This document shows positions 19,953 through 30,261 of a stretch of DNA of 64,000 nt, piece after piece; position 1 is the stretch's first letter; each line of letters opens with the position of its first letter. The position numbers and the translations under genes are program-made. The notes below the pieces were generated by a model. It searched no databases. It had not been told where the DNA came from and saw only the letters and a program-made list of their open reading frames with translations. Origin of the DNA: Pseudomonas chlororaphis (lineage in GTDB: Bacteria > Pseudomonadota > Gammaproteobacteria > Pseudomonadales > Pseudomonadaceae); contig NZ_MSCT01000005.1 in the NCBI RefSeq assembly GCF_001921865.1, positions 251,001 through 315,000 on the forward strand, read 5' to 3'.

Positions 19953-20846
19953 ATGGGCACTGAAACACTGACGATCAGCAGCGGACGGATGTTTCGCTAC
20001 GCATTCGGTTCGCTGTTGCTGTTGGCCGGTACCGCGCTGCTGGTGGCCCAGGCCTTGTCTTGGCTGGACCTGGAGCCGCGCCTGCTGCGTGCATTGCAGG
20101 GCGGGGCGATCTGCGCCCTGGGAACCGCGCTGGGAGCAGTGCCGGTATTGGTCATTCGTAAGATGCCGGTGGCGCTGAGTGATACCTTGCTGGGGTTCGG
20201 GGCCGGGGTGATGCTGGCGGCGACGGCGTTTTCGCTGATCGTGCCGGGGATCGCCGCGGCGGAAAACCTCGGCTTGTCGGCCTGGGCGTCGAGTGGGCTG
20301 ATCAGTTTCGGCATCATGCTCGGGGCTTTCGCCCTGTTCCTGGTGGACCGCAAGGTGTCGGCGGGCAACCCGGAGGCCTTGGTGGGCACCCTGGAGCATC
20401 CGGTCATCCCGCCGCGAATCTGGTTGTTCGTGTTTGCCATCATCGCCCACAACATTCCCGAGGGCATGGCCGTGGGCGTTTCCGCGGGCGGCGGCATGCC
20501 GGAGGCGGACAGCCTAGCCATGGGGATCGCCTTGCAGGATGTGCCGGAAGGCCTGGTGATTGCCCTGGTGCTGGCGGGCGCCGGCATGTCCAGGGTCAAG
20601 GCGTTCCTGATTGGCGCCGCGTCAGGCCTGGTCGAGCCGGTGTTCGCTTTGCTCTGTGCCTGGCTGGTGAGCCTGGCCGAGATGCTGCTGCCGTTGGGGC
20701 TGGCGCTGGCTGCGGGGGCGATGCTGTTGGTGGTGACCCATGAAGTGATCCCGGAATCGCGGCGCAACGGTCACGAAAAGCTGGCGAGCCTGGGGTTGTG
20801 TGTCGGCTTTTGCCTGATGATGGTGATGGATACGGCACTCGCCTGA
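19953..20846 (+). CDS. ZIP-family divalent metal transporter
   Basis: The 297-residue inner-membrane protein has about eight hydrophobic segments and the ZIP metal-site motifs HNIPEGMAVGVSAG (TM4) and LQDVPEGLVIALVLAG (TM5). It should import zinc, manganese or a related divalent cation. It follows sodA by 32 bases, so it may be the last gene of the iron-starvation operon. Manganese supply to SodA is an attractive inference but specificity cannot be read from the sequence. Confidence 0.92.
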   Translation: MGTETLTISSGRMFRYAFGSLLLLAGTALLVAQALSWLDLEPRLLRALQGGAICALGTALGAVPVLVIRKMPVALSDTLLGFGAGVMLAATAFSLIVPGIAAAENLGLSAWASSGLISFGIMLGAFALFLVDRKVSAGNPEALVGTLEHPVIPPRIWLFVFAIIAHNIPEGMAVGVSAGGGMPEADSLAMGIALQDVPEGLVIALVLAGAGMSRVKAFLIGAASGLVEPVFALLCAWLVSLAEMLLPLGLALAAGAMLLVVTHEVIPESRRNGHEKLASLGLCVGFCLMMVMDTALA

Positions 20847-20854
20847 GTGCCTTT

Positions 20855-20873
20855 CGGCAGGGTTGCCCTGCCG
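20855..20873. terminator. Hairpin between convergent ZIP gene and ptsO
   Basis: CGGCAGGG and CCCTGCCG pair perfectly around a three-base loop in the 29 bases separating the two convergent stops. There is no T-run, so it may be a weak terminator or an RNA-stabilising end shared by both transcripts. Confidence 0.5.
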
Positions 20874-20875
20874 AC

Positions 20876-21148
20876 TTACTCGCCTTCGTCGAAGAAGTTA
20901 TTGATCAATGCTGCCAGAGCATCCAGCGCTTCCTGTTCCTGCTCGCCTTCGGTTTTCAGATGAATCCGGGTGCCCTTGCCGGCGGCCAGCATCATCATTG
21001 CCATGATGCTCTTGCCGTCGACCATCGACTCCGGCGTCCTGCCGGCGCGAATCTGGCAAGGAAATTGACCGGCCACGCCGACGAACTTTGCCGAGGCACG
21101 GGCATGCAGGCCCAGTTTGTTGATGATTTCAATTTCCAGAGCAGGCAT
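20876..21148 (-). CDS. ptsO: Nitrogen-PTS phosphocarrier NPr (HPr family)
   Basis: NPr relays phosphate from PtsP (EI-Ntr) to PtsN (EIIA-Ntr) in the regulatory PTS of Proteobacteria. The 90-residue protein has the HPr active-site motif NKLGLHARASAKF with the phosphorylated His15, and the regulatory region DGKSIMAMMMLAAGKG. It is the last gene of rpoN-hpf-ptsN-rapZ-ptsO, 16 bases after rapZ. Confidence 0.95.
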   Translation of the reverse strand: MPALEIEIINKLGLHARASAKFVGVAGQFPCQIRAGRTPESMVDGKSIMAMMMLAAGKGTRIHLKTEGEQEQEALDALAALINNFFDEGE

Positions 21149-21164
21149 CGCGGGGTAGATCCTT

Positions 21165-22022
21165 TCAGCTGAGGTCGCGGTGGCGGACCTGGACGTTCTT
21201 CAGGGACTTCTGCAGGACTTGGCCCAGGCGTTCGGTCAGGTAGACCGAGCGGTGGTGGCCACCCGTGCAGCCGATGGCAATAGTGACGTAGGCGCGGTTG
21301 CTGGCGGCAAACCGCGGCAACCATTTCAGCAGGTAGCTGGAAATGTCCTGGAACATTTCCTCGACATCCGGCTGGGCAGCCAGGTATTCGGCAACCGGCT
21401 GGTCGAGCCCGGATTGGGCACGCAGCTCGGGTTTCCAGTACGGATTGGGCAGGCACCGCACATCGAACACCAGGTCGGCGTCGACGGGCATGCCCCGCTT
21501 GAACCCGAAAGACTCCACCAGAAAGGCGGTGCCCGGCTCCGGCTGGTTCAACAGGCGCAGCTTGATGGTGTCGCGCAGTTGATACAGGTTCAGGTTGGTG
21601 GTGTTGACCTTGAGGTCGGCGAGGTCGGCGATCGGGCCCAGCAAGTGGCTTTCGTCCTGGATCGCTTCGGCCAGCGAGCGGTTGTTGTTGCTCAGGGGGT
21701 GCCGGCGGCGGGTTTCCGAAAAACGCTTGAGCAGGGTTTCTTCGTCGGCGTCCAGGTACAGCACATCGCACTGGATATGCCGGCTGCGCACTTCCTCAAG
21801 CAGTTCGGGGAAACGCGACAGGTGGCTTGGCAGGTTGCGGGCATCGATCGATACGGCGACCAGCGGTTGCGCCAGTTCAGTGTGGATCAGCGCGCGCTCG
21901 GCCAGTTCGGGCAACAGCCCGGCCGGCAGGTTGTCGATGCAGTAGTAGCCGCTGTCCTCGAGAACATCGAGGGCGGTGCTTTTACCTGAGCCGGAACGGC
22001 CGCTGACGATGATCAAACGCAT
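21165..22022 (-). CDS. rapZ: RNase adapter / nucleotide-binding protein RapZ
   Basis: In enterobacteria RapZ senses glucosamine-6-phosphate and guides RNase E to the sRNA GlmZ. In Pseudomonas that RNA target is unclear. The 285-residue protein has an N-terminal P-loop (GRSGSGKST, residues 8-16) and a central region with [20 protein letters not shown]. The C-terminal domain ([20 protein letters not shown]) is phosphofructokinase-like and binds RNA and sugar. It lies two bases after ptsN in the sigma-54 operon. Confidence 0.95.
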   Translation of the reverse strand: MRLIIVSGRSGSGKSTALDVLEDSGYYCIDNLPAGLLPELAERALIHTELAQPLVAVSIDARNLPSHLSRFPELLEEVRSRHIQCDVLYLDADEETLLKRFSETRRRHPLSNNNRSLAEAIQDESHLLGPIADLADLKVNTTNLNLYQLRDTIKLRLLNQPEPGTAFLVESFGFKRGMPVDADLVFDVRCLPNPYWKPELRAQSGLDQPVAEYLAAQPDVEEMFQDISSYLLKWLPRFAASNRAYVTIAIGCTGGHHRSVYLTERLGQVLQKSLKNVQVRHRDLS

Positions 22023-22024
22023 GG

Positions 22025-22489
22025 CTACTGACCGTTCTGCTCGTTCAGGACGACGTTGTACAGCGCTTCGTTGCTGGTGGCGCTACGCAGCTTGTCGCGC
22101 ACCTCCTTGCGGTCCAGCATGCTGGCGATCTGCCGAAGCAGTTCCAGGTGAGCATCGGTGGCGGCTTCCGGGACCAGCAGCACGAACAGCAGGTCGACCG
22201 GGGCGCCGTCGATGGCGTCGAAATCGATGGGAGCGTCCAGGTGCATCAGGGCACTGATGGGCGACTCGCAGCCTTTGAGGCGACAGTGTGGAATGGCGAT
22301 GCCGTTGCCGAAACCGGTGGAACCGAGTTTTTCACGGGCAATCAGGCTTTCGAAGACATCTTGCATCTCCAGATCAGGCACTTCGCGGCTGATCAGGTTG
22401 GCAATTTGTTCGAGGGCGCGTTTTTTACTGCCGCCCGGCACGTTCACCAGGGAACGGCCGGGGGTCAGGATGCTTTCAAGTCGGATCAT
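22025..22489 (-). CDS. ptsN: Nitrogen regulatory EIIA protein PtsN
   Basis: PtsN is the output protein of the nitrogen PTS. Depending on phosphorylation it modulates potassium transport, carbon storage and sigma-54-linked genes. The 154-residue protein has the mannitol/fructose-type EIIA motif [12 protein letters not shown] with His68 as phosphorylation site. It lies 12 bases after hpf and two before rapZ. Confidence 0.96.
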   Translation of the reverse strand: MIRLESILTPGRSLVNVPGGSKKRALEQIANLISREVPDLEMQDVFESLIAREKLGSTGFGNGIAIPHCRLKGCESPISALMHLDAPIDFDAIDGAPVDLLFVLLVPEAATDAHLELLRQIASMLDRKEVRDKLRSATSNEALYNVVLNEQNGQ

Positions 22490-22501
22490 GGGAGGGGAGT
22501 A

Positions 22502-22807
22502 TTAGCGACCCGTGCCTTGGAGAAGGTGGAGTTGCTTTTCCTTATGCTTTTTCAGTTGGCGGTCAAGCTTGTCCGTGAGCAAGTCGATTGCGGCATACAT
22601 GTCGTCATGTTCTGCGTTCGCGACGACTTCCCCACCGTGGATGTGCAGCGTGGCCTCGATTTTCTGCTTCAGTTTCTCGACGGCCAGCGTTACCTGCACA
22701 TTGGTAATCTTGTCAAAGTGCCGCTCCAGTCGGTCGAGTTTTTCGCCGATGTAAGCGCGCAGAGGTTCGGTCACTTCCAGTTGGTGTCCACTGATGTTGA
22801 CTTGCAT
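22502..22807 (-). CDS. hpf: Ribosome hibernation promoting factor (short form)
   Basis: HPF binds the small ribosomal subunit in stationary phase, blocks tRNA and mRNA sites and promotes 100S dimers. The 101-residue protein (MQVNISGHQLEVTEPLRAYI) is the short type without the dimerising C-terminal extension. The start at 22807 follows GAAGGAGAAGC. The upstream in-frame ATG at 22861 is rejected because homologues begin MQVNISG. It lies 79 bases after rpoN, the standard rpoN-hpf pair. Confidence 0.95.
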   Translation of the reverse strand: MQVNISGHQLEVTEPLRAYIGEKLDRLERHFDKITNVQVTLAVEKLKQKIEATLHIHGGEVVANAEHDDMYAAIDLLTDKLDRQLKKHKEKQLHLLQGTGR

Positions 22808-22886
22808 ACAGCTTCTCCTTCGTTGCCAGTGCATAAAGCGGCAGGTCGATTGACCTGCCACTGGAACGCTGTGGCGAGCCCGGCGG

Positions 22887-24380
22887 CTACATCAACCGCT
22901 TCCGTTCGCTGGAAGGCGCGATCCCAAGGGATTCGCGGTACTTGGCGACGGTACGACGGGCTACCTGAATGCCTTGTGCCTCCAGTAAACCAGCGATCTT
23001 GCTGTCGCTCAACGGCTTTTTCTGATTTTCCGCGGCGACCAGTTTCTTGATGATCGCGCGGATCGCCGTGGACGAGCATTCACCGCCTTCGGAGGTACTT
23101 ACGTGGCTGGAGAAAAAGTATTTCAGTTCATAAATGCCCCGTGGGGTATGCATGAATTTCTGCGTGGTGACCCGTGAAATCGTCGATTCGTGCATGCCGA
23201 CCGCTTCGGCGATGTCATGCAGGACCAGGGGTTTCATCGCCTCGTCGCCGTACTCGAGGAAGCCGCGCTGATGCTCGACGATCTGGGTGGCGACTTTCAT
23301 CAGGGTTTCGTTGCGGCTCTGCAGGCTCTTGATGAACCAGCGGGCTTCCTGCAACTGATTGCGCATGAAGGTGTTGTCGGCGCTGGTGTCGGCGCGCCGC
23401 ACGAAGCCGGCGTATTGCGGGTTGACGCGCAAGCGCGGCACGGACTCCTGGTTCAGCTCTACCAACCAGCGTTCGTTGTCCTTGCGCACAATGACGTCGG
23501 GGACCACGTATTCGGCTTCGGTGGATTCGATTTGCGAGCCCGGGCGCGGGTTGAGGCTCTGCACCAGCTCGATGACCTGGCGTAGCTCGTCTTCCTTGAG
23601 TTTCATGCGGCGCATCAGCTGGCTGTAGTCGCGGCTGCCAAGCAAGTCGATGAAGTCGGTGACCAGGCGTTTGGCCTCCGCCAGCCACGGGGTCTTGGCG
23701 GGCAACTGGCGCAGTTGCAGCAGCAGGCATTCGCCGAGGTTGCGGGCGCCGATGCCGGCCGGTTCGAATTGCTGGATGCGGTGCAGGACGGCCTCGATTT
23801 CGTCGAGTTCGATGTCCAGCTCCGGGTCGAAGGCGTCGAGGATCTCCTCGAGGGTCTCGTCCAGGTAGCCCTGATTGTTGATGCAGTCGATCAGGGTCAC
23901 GGCGATCAGGCGATCGGTGTCGGACATGGGCGCCAGGTTGAGCTGCCAGAGCAGGTGGCTCTGCAGGCTTTCGCCGGCCGATGTACGGGTGGTGAAGTCC
24001 CACTCGTCGTCATCGTTGCTCGGCAGGCTGCTGGCGCTGGTCTGGTAGACGTCTTCCCAAGCGGTGTCGACCGGCAGGTCGTTGGGAATGCGTTCGTTCC
24101 ATTCGCCGTCCTCGAGGTTGTCCACCGTCGGGGCGGCTTCCTGGTAGGAGGTTTCCTGGATATCGGTGTTGGGTTTCTGCTCGGGGTTGTCGGCCAGCGG
24201 GTCGGTGTTGTCGAAGTCGTCGCCTTCTTCCTGGCGCTCGAGCATCGGGTTGGACTCCAGGGCCTCCTGGATTTCCTGTTGCAGGTCCAGGGTCGACAAT
24301 TGGAGCAGGCGGATGGCCTGTTGCAGCTGCGGTGTCATCGTCAGCTGCTGGCCCATTCTGAGGACTAGCGATGGTTTCAT
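22887..24380 (-). CDS. rpoN: RNA polymerase sigma-54 factor
   Basis: Sigma-54 directs RNA polymerase to -24/-12 promoters that need AAA+ enhancer-binding proteins. It controls nitrogen use, flagella and more. The 497-residue protein has the Gln/Leu-rich activator-interacting region I ([19 protein letters not shown]) and an acidic region II (about 45-120). The core-binding domain follows, then an HTH and the RpoN box ([12 protein letters not shown]) near the C-terminus. It is 182 bases downstream of lptB; that gap may carry its own promoter, though I cannot point to one. Confidence 0.98.
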   Translation of the reverse strand: MKPSLVLRMGQQLTMTPQLQQAIRLLQLSTLDLQQEIQEALESNPMLERQEEGDDFDNTDPLADNPEQKPNTDIQETSYQEAAPTVDNLEDGEWNERIPNDLPVDTAWEDVYQTSASSLPSNDDDEWDFTTRTSAGESLQSHLLWQLNLAPMSDTDRLIAVTLIDCINNQGYLDETLEEILDAFDPELDIELDEIEAVLHRIQQFEPAGIGARNLGECLLLQLRQLPAKTPWLAEAKRLVTDFIDLLGSRDYSQLMRRMKLKEDELRQVIELVQSLNPRPGSQIESTEAEYVVPDVIVRKDNERWLVELNQESVPRLRVNPQYAGFVRRADTSADNTFMRNQLQEARWFIKSLQSRNETLMKVATQIVEHQRGFLEYGDEAMKPLVLHDIAEAVGMHESTISRVTTQKFMHTPRGIYELKYFFSSHVSTSEGGECSSTAIRAIIKKLVAAENQKKPLSDSKIAGLLEAQGIQVARRTVAKYRESLGIAPSSERKRLM

Positions 24381-24562
24381 GGCAGGGGCTTAACACCTTA
24401 TTCGCCGGCGCACATGCGCCATCCACTACAGGGCGCGTGAGCGCCAAACATAAGCAAATTATATGCCTGAAACTGAAGTGTTTGCCTAGAGCGCTGTAAC
24501 AATAAAAACAGCAGGGTTTTATTGGGGCAGGCGCTCTGGCGACCAGCCAAACACCTCAGGGC

Positions 24563-25287
<725 letters not shown>

Positions 25288-25288
<1 letters not shown>

Positions 25289-25836
25289 TACTGGGCCTTT
25301 TGCTCGTCGGTTTTCTTTTTCGGCTGGATGACCATGTCGATCCGTGGGCGCGACTCGGTCACCTTGCTACCGGTAGCGCGGCCGGCGCTGGCCAGCTTTT
25401 TATTCGTGTCGTAGACGATTTTCTCACCCTGGGTGATGTTGCCGTCCTTGTCGATGACCTTGGCGCGGTCGATCAGCACGACGCGGTTTTGCGCGGCGTG
25501 GTACTGGATGGTCACGCCGTAGCCCTGGACAGGCTTGGTGTCGCCCTGGGTCTGGATCTGTTCGAAGTAGGCCAGGTTGCCCACCGAAGTCACCACGTCG
25601 ATGTCGCCGGACTGGGTGCGGGTGATGGTCACGGTGTTGCCGGTGACCTTCATCGAGCCCTGGGTGATGATCACATCGCCGCGGTAAGTGGCTACGCCGT
25701 TCTTGTCGTCCAGTTGCGCGTCGTCGGCCTGGATGCGGATCGGTTGCTGGCTATCGTTCGGCAGAGCCCAGGCGCTCACGCTTCCCAGTGCTGCGCTCAG
25801 GCCGAGCAAAATAGGGAGGGTTTTAACGAGCCTCAT
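25288..25836 (-). CDS. lptA: LPS transport periplasmic bridge protein LptA
   Basis: LptA polymerises head to tail into the periplasmic filament that carries LPS from LptC to LptD. The 182-residue precursor has a Sec signal peptide ([24 protein letters not shown]). The OstA/LptA beta-jellyroll follows ([35 protein letters not shown]). It overlaps lptC by 14 bases and lptB by one, so the three products should be made in step. Confidence 0.96.
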
Positions 25837-26395
25837 ACTGTCCTCTTACGTTCGATAGCAGGTTCATCCTGCCTTCTTTCAAATACGCTTTCATTCCCTT
25901 GCCAGTCGTCACGCCGCCGGCGCCGTCGATTCTAACGTCTTGATCGGTCTGCGCATATTGCTTCTGCGGGAATACTGTCATGCGGGTCGTGGTGATCAGC
26001 AGGTCGCGATTTTTCTCGTCGGTGCGGGCAACCCGCACCGAGTCGATCAGCTCGACCTGGGTGCCGTCCGGGTTGACTTCGCCGCGCTTGCTCTGGACGT
26101 GCCAGGGGAAAGCGCTGCCGCGATACATGTGCAGGTCCGGGTTGGTCAAGAGCGTCACCTCGCTGGCCTTGAGGTGCTCTACCTTGTCGGCCGTCATGTC
26201 GTATTGCAGTCCGCCGTCAGGCAGGTACTGCACGCTATGGGCGTTGATGGCGTAGTAGTCGATGGCGCTTTCGTCGACTTGCGCGACCGGCTTGTCGAGG
26301 AAGCGTTCCGGGCTGATATTCCAGTACCCCACCGCCAGGAACAGCACGGTGATGATGCCGAAGATCAGGATGTTGCGAATCTTTTTGCTCAGCAT
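25823..26395 (-). CDS. lptC: LPS export system protein LptC
   Basis: LptC is a bitopic inner-membrane protein that receives LPS from LptB2FG and hands it to LptA. One transmembrane helix (NILIFGIITVLFLAVGYW, residues ~8-25) precedes a periplasmic jellyroll with the conserved DYYAINAHSVQYLPDGGLQY segment. The 190-residue length is normal. It starts eight bases after kdsC and overlaps lptA. Confidence 0.95.
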   Translation of the reverse strand: MLSKKIRNILIFGIITVLFLAVGYWNISPERFLDKPVAQVDESAIDYYAINAHSVQYLPDGGLQYDMTADKVEHLKASEVTLLTNPDLHMYRGSAFPWHVQSKRGEVNPDGTQVELIDSVRVARTDEKNRDLLITTTRMTVFPQKQYAQTDQDVRIDGAGGVTTGKGMKAYLKEGRMNLLSNVRGQYEAR

Positions 26396-26403
26396 GGGAG
26401 GCT

Positions 26404-26928
26404 CTATAAGTAGGCGGCGTGGGCCGCTTCAAGGCTGCCTTGGGCGCGCAGGATCAGTTCGCAGAACTCGCGGGCGGCGCCTTCGCCGCCACGGGCCTGG
26501 GTGATGCCATGGGCGTGTTCGCGGACAAAACCGGCGGCATTGGCGACCGCCATGCCCAGGCCGACCCGGCGGATCACCGGCAGGTCCGGCAGGTCGTCGC
26601 CCAGGTAGGCGACCTGCTCATAGCTTAGGCCCAGTTGGGCAAGAAGCCCGTCCAGCACCACCAGTTTGTCTTCGCGGCCCTGGAACAGGTGGGGAATCCC
26701 CAGGTTTTTCGCCCGGCGTTCGACCACCGGCGTCTTGCGGCCGCTGATGATTGCCGTCTGCACGCCCGCGGCCATCAGCATCTTGATGCCCTGGCCGTCG
26801 AGGGTGTTGAAGGTCTTGAACTCGCTGCCGTCTTCGAGGAAGTACAGGCGACCGTCGGTCAGTACGCCGTCGACATCGAATACCGCCAGCTTGATGTTCT
26901 TGCCGCGTTGCAGCAGATCCGTGCTCAT
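26404..26928 (-). CDS. kdsC: 3-deoxy-D-manno-octulosonate-8-phosphate phosphatase
   Basis: KdsC removes phosphate from Kdo-8-P to give Kdo, the inner-core LPS sugar. The 174-residue HAD-family enzyme is the small C0 type. The nucleophile motif is FDVDGVLTDGRLYF, motif II is AIISGRKT, and motif III is in YLGDDLPDLPVI. The start ATG overlaps the kdsD stop. It lies between kdsD and lptC, as in E. coli. Confidence 0.96.
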   Translation of the reverse strand: MSTDLLQRGKNIKLAVFDVDGVLTDGRLYFLEDGSEFKTFNTLDGQGIKMLMAAGVQTAIISGRKTPVVERRAKNLGIPHLFQGREDKLVVLDGLLAQLGLSYEQVAYLGDDLPDLPVIRRVGLGMAVANAAGFVREHAHGITQARGGEGAAREFCELILRAQGSLEAAHAAYL

Positions 26929-27902
26929 TACATGACTCCCGCGCGCAACAGGTCGGACAGGTTGAAGGCGCCGATCGGGCGGTCCTCGGCGTCCACCACG
27001 ACCAGTGCGTTGATTCGATTGTCTTCCATGATTTTCAGGGCTTCGGCCGCCAGCATTTCGGCGCGGGCGGTCTTGCCGTGAAGGGTCATGACTTCATCGA
27101 TGGTGGTGTGATGGATGTCGATGGTGCGGTCCAGGGTTCGGCGCAGGTCACCGTCGGTGAAAACCCCGGCCAGGCGGCCGTCGGTTTCGACAATGACAGT
27201 CATGCCCAGGCCCTTGCGGGTCATTTCCATCAGGGCGTCCTTGAGCAGCGTGCCCCGTTGGACCTGCGGCAGTTGTTCGCCGGCATGCATGACGTTCTCG
27301 ACCTTCAGCAGCAGGCGGCGGCCCAGGGCGCCGCCCGGGTGGGAAAAGGCGAAGTCTTCGGCGGTGAAACCGCGGGCTTCGAGCAGCGCCACAGCCAGGG
27401 CGTCGCCCATGACCAGGGCGGCGGTGGTCGAGGAGGTCGGAGCCAGGTTCAGCGGGCAGGCTTCCTGCTCGACCTGGACATTGAGGTTGACCTCGGCGGC
27501 CTTGGCCAGCGGCGAATCGGGATTGCCGGTGATGCTGATCAACTGGATGCCCAGGCGCTTGATCAGAGGCAAGAGGGTCACGATTTCGTTAGTCGAGCCG
27601 GAGTTGGACAGGGCCAGGATCACGTCGTCGCGGGTGATCATGCCCATGTCGCCATGGCTGGCCTCGGCTGGATGGACGAAAAACGCGGTGGTGCCGGTGC
27701 TGGCCAGGGTGGCGGCGATCTTGTTGCCGATATGCCCGGACTTGCCCATGCCGACCACTACGACGCGGCCTTTGCTGGCCAGAATCATCTCGCAAGCGCG
27801 TACGAAATCTGCGTCGATATAGGGCAGCAAGCCTTCTACGGCTTCTATCTCGAGGCGGATGGTGCGTTGTGCCGATTGAATCAGGTCGCTGGATTGGCTC
27901 AT
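26928..27902 (-). CDS. kdsD: Arabinose-5-phosphate isomerase KdsD
   Basis: KdsD interconverts ribulose-5-P and arabinose-5-P, the first committed step to Kdo. The ~324-residue protein has an N-terminal SIS domain (VVVVGMGKSGHIGNKIAATL; LALSNSGSTNEIV) and two C-terminal CBS domains (about residues 205-320). I start at MSQSSDLIQ (27902); the upstream in-frame Met (27965) adds 21 residues not seen in homologues. It is the first gene of the LPS/sigma-54 operon and is divergent from mlaF. Confidence 0.95.
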   Translation of the reverse strand: MSQSSDLIQSAQRTIRLEIEAVEGLLPYIDADFVRACEMILASKGRVVVVGMGKSGHIGNKIAATLASTGTTAFFVHPAEASHGDMGMITRDDVILALSNSGSTNEIVTLLPLIKRLGIQLISITGNPDSPLAKAAEVNLNVQVEQEACPLNLAPTSSTTAALVMGDALAVALLEARGFTAEDFAFSHPGGALGRRLLLKVENVMHAGEQLPQVQRGTLLKDALMEMTRKGLGMTVIVETDGRLAGVFTDGDLRRTLDRTIDIHHTTIDEVMTLHGKTARAEMLAAEALKIMEDNRINALVVVDAEDRPIGAFNLSDLLRAGVM

Positions 27903-28177
27903 GTCAGAAATCGTATAGCCTGATGAAAAGGCGGCGATTATAGCGGTAATGATCGATTCCCTCACGCAAGTTCGTCAGCCTTTGACCTTCTATAGCCCGG
28001 AATTGTTCTGTAAAGCCCGTTTTAGCCTGTCGTGATCCTGAACATGGGTGGCTTCGGCCTTGGGGGCTCCGTATCAGCAGTGATATAGTTCGCCGCCAGT
28101 TCGGCCTGCCCTGGGTGCATGTACTCCCGGCAGGGAGCCAAGCGTCCGAGTGAGAGGCTGCATCGCAAGGAGTTTAG

Positions 28178-28987
28178 ATGAGTGCCGATAACGCCTACGC
28201 GGTCGAGCTGAAGGGACTGTCCTTCAAGCGCGGTGCGCGCAGCATCTTCAATAATGTCGATATCCGTATTCCGCGGGGCAAGGTCACCGGCATCATGGGG
28301 CCTTCCGGCTGCGGCAAGACCACGCTCTTGCGGTTGATGGGCGCGCAACTGCGTCCCAGCAGCGGCGAAGTCTGGGTCAATGGCCAGAACCTGCCCAAGT
28401 TGTCGCGCGGGGACCTGTTCGACGCCCGCAAGCAGATGGGCGTGCTGTTTCAGAGCGGCGCGCTGTTCACCGATCTGGATGTGTTCGAGAACGTTGCCTT
28501 TCCGTTGCGCGTGCATACCGAGCTGCCGGATGAAATGATCCGCGATATTGTCCTGCTCAAGTTGCAGGCGGTCGGCTTGCGCGGTGCCATCGACCTGATG
28601 CCCGACGAGTTGTCAGGCGGTATGAAGCGTCGCGTGGCGCTGGCCCGGGCCATCGCCCTGGACCCGCAGATCCTTATGTACGACGAGCCGTTCGTAGGCC
28701 AGGACCCGATCGCCATGGGCGTGCTGGTACGCCTGATCCGCCTGCTCAACGATGCGCTGGGTATCACCAGTATCGTGGTTTCCCACGATCTGGCGGAAAC
28801 CGCGAGCATCGCCGACTACATCTATGTCGTGGGCGACGGCCAGGTGCTGGGGCAGGGCACTCCCGACGAATTGATGGGGTCCGATAACCCGCGGATCCGT
28901 CAGTTCATGAAGGGTGACCCCGACGGCCCGGTACCCTTTCACTTTCCAGCGCCGGATTACCGCGCAGATCTTCTGGGGAAGCGCTGA
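28178..28987 (+). CDS. mlaF: Lipid-asymmetry ABC transporter ATPase MlaF (Ttg2A)
   Basis: MlaF is the ATPase of the MlaFEDB inner-membrane complex that moves phospholipids between membranes and keeps outer-membrane asymmetry. In Pseudomonas it is also called Ttg2A for its role in solvent tolerance. The 269-residue protein has Walker A (GPSGCGKTT), the signature [14 protein letters not shown] and Walker B ([13 protein letters not shown]). The ATG is preceded by AAGGAG. The 275-base gap to kdsD holds the divergent promoters. Confidence 0.97.
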   Translation: MSADNAYAVELKGLSFKRGARSIFNNVDIRIPRGKVTGIMGPSGCGKTTLLRLMGAQLRPSSGEVWVNGQNLPKLSRGDLFDARKQMGVLFQSGALFTDLDVFENVAFPLRVHTELPDEMIRDIVLLKLQAVGLRGAIDLMPDELSGGMKRRVALARAIALDPQILMYDEPFVGQDPIAMGVLVRLIRLLNDALGITSIVVSHDLAETASIADYIYVVGDGQVLGQGTPDELMGSDNPRIRQFMKGDPDGPVPFHFPAPDYRADLLGKR

Positions 28988-29784
28988 TGCGCAAAGTATC
29001 TTTACTGGAGCGGATCCGTCTGTTCGGCCACTCGGGCATCGACGTTCTCGCGGTGCTCGGCCGTTCGAGCCTGATGCTGTTTCATGTGTTGTTCGGCCGC
29101 GGCCGGGTGGGCGGCAGCTTCGGCCTGCTGGTCAAGCAGCTGCATTCGGTGGGCGTGATGTCCCTGGTGATCATCGTGGTCTCCGGGGTGTTCATCGGCA
29201 TGGTCCTGGCGTTGCAGGGCTTCAATATCCTGTCTAGCTACGGTTCGGAGCAGGCGGTGGGGCAGATGGTGGCCCTGACCCTGCTGCGTGAACTGGGGCC
29301 GGTGGTCACGGCATTGCTCTTCGCCGGTCGTGCCGGCTCGGCGCTGACCGCGGAAATCGGCAACATGAAGGCTACCGAGCAGCTCTCCAGCCTGGAGATG
29401 ATCGGTGTCGACCCGCTCAAATACATTGTCGCGCCCCGCCTGTGGGCCGGTTTCATTTCCCTGCCGTTGCTGGCGATGATCTTCAGCGTGGTGGGTATCT
29501 GGGGCGGTTCGTGGGTGGCGGTCGACTGGCTGGGTGTCTATGACGGCTCCTACTGGTCGAACATGCAAAACAGCGTGACGTTCAGCGCCGACGTGCTCAA
29601 TGGCATTATCAAGAGCATCGTCTTCGCCTTTGTCGTGACCTGGATCGCCGTATTCCAAGGCTATGACTGCGAGCCCACTTCAGAGGGGATCAGTCGTGCC
29701 ACTACCAAGACCGTTGTGTACGCCTCGTTGGCCGTACTCGGCCTGGACTTTATTCTGACCGCCTTGATGTTTGGAGATTTCTGA
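28987..29784 (+). CDS. mlaE: Lipid-asymmetry ABC permease MlaE (Ttg2B)
   Basis: MlaE is the membrane permease of the Mla complex. The 265-residue protein is hydrophobic, with the conserved MlaE elements [16 protein letters not shown] and [27 protein letters not shown] cytoplasmic [22 protein letters not shown] end (here [12 protein letters not shown]) is also present. It overlaps mlaF and mlaD by one base each. Confidence 0.97.
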   Translation: MRKVSLLERIRLFGHSGIDVLAVLGRSSLMLFHVLFGRGRVGGSFGLLVKQLHSVGVMSLVIIVVSGVFIGMVLALQGFNILSSYGSEQAVGQMVALTLLRELGPVVTALLFAGRAGSALTAEIGNMKATEQLSSLEMIGVDPLKYIVAPRLWAGFISLPLLAMIFSVVGIWGGSWVAVDWLGVYDGSYWSNMQNSVTFSADVLNGIIKSIVFAFVVTWIAVFQGYDCEPTSEGISRATTKTVVYASLAVLGLDFILTALMFGDF

Positions 29785-30251
29785 TGCAAAACCGCACCCT
29801 GGAAATCGGTGTCGGCCTTTTCCTGCTGGCTGGCATCCTGGCTTTGCTGTTGCTTGCCTTGCGGGTCAGTGGCTTGTCCCCGACCTCGAGCACCGATACT
29901 TATAAACTTTATGCTTATTTCGACAATATCGCCGGTTTGACGGTCAGAGCTAAAGTGACCATGGCCGGTGTGACCATCGGCAAGGTCACGGCTATCGATC
30001 TGGACCGCGACAGTTTCACCGGTCGGGTCACGCTGCAGTTGGAAAAGCGCGTAGATAACCTACCGACCGACTCCACTGCATCTATCCTGACCGCTGGGCT
30101 GCTCGGCGAGAAATACATTGGCTTGAGCGTCGGCGGCGAAGACACGTTGCTCAAGGATGGCGGGACCATCCATGACACCCAGTCTTCACTGGTACTTGAG
30201 GACCTGATCGGTAAGTTCCTGCTCAATACCGTTAGCAAAGACGCTAAATGA
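29784..30251 (+). CDS. mlaD: MCE-domain lipid-binding protein MlaD (Ttg2C)
   Basis: MlaD is a single-span inner-membrane protein whose periplasmic MCE domains form a hexameric ring with a central lipid channel. One transmembrane helix (residues ~7-27) precedes the MCE domain (AYFDNIAGLTVRAKVTMAGVTIGKV). The length of 155 residues matches the MlaD type rather than the long PqiB and YebT types. Confidence 0.96.
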   Translation: MQNRTLEIGVGLFLLAGILALLLLALRVSGLSPTSSTDTYKLYAYFDNIAGLTVRAKVTMAGVTIGKVTAIDLDRDSFTGRVTLQLEKRVDNLPTDSTASILTAGLLGEKYIGLSVGGEDTLLKDGGTIHDTQSSLVLEDLIGKFLLNTVSKDAK

Positions 30252-30261
30252 GGAGTTTTTC

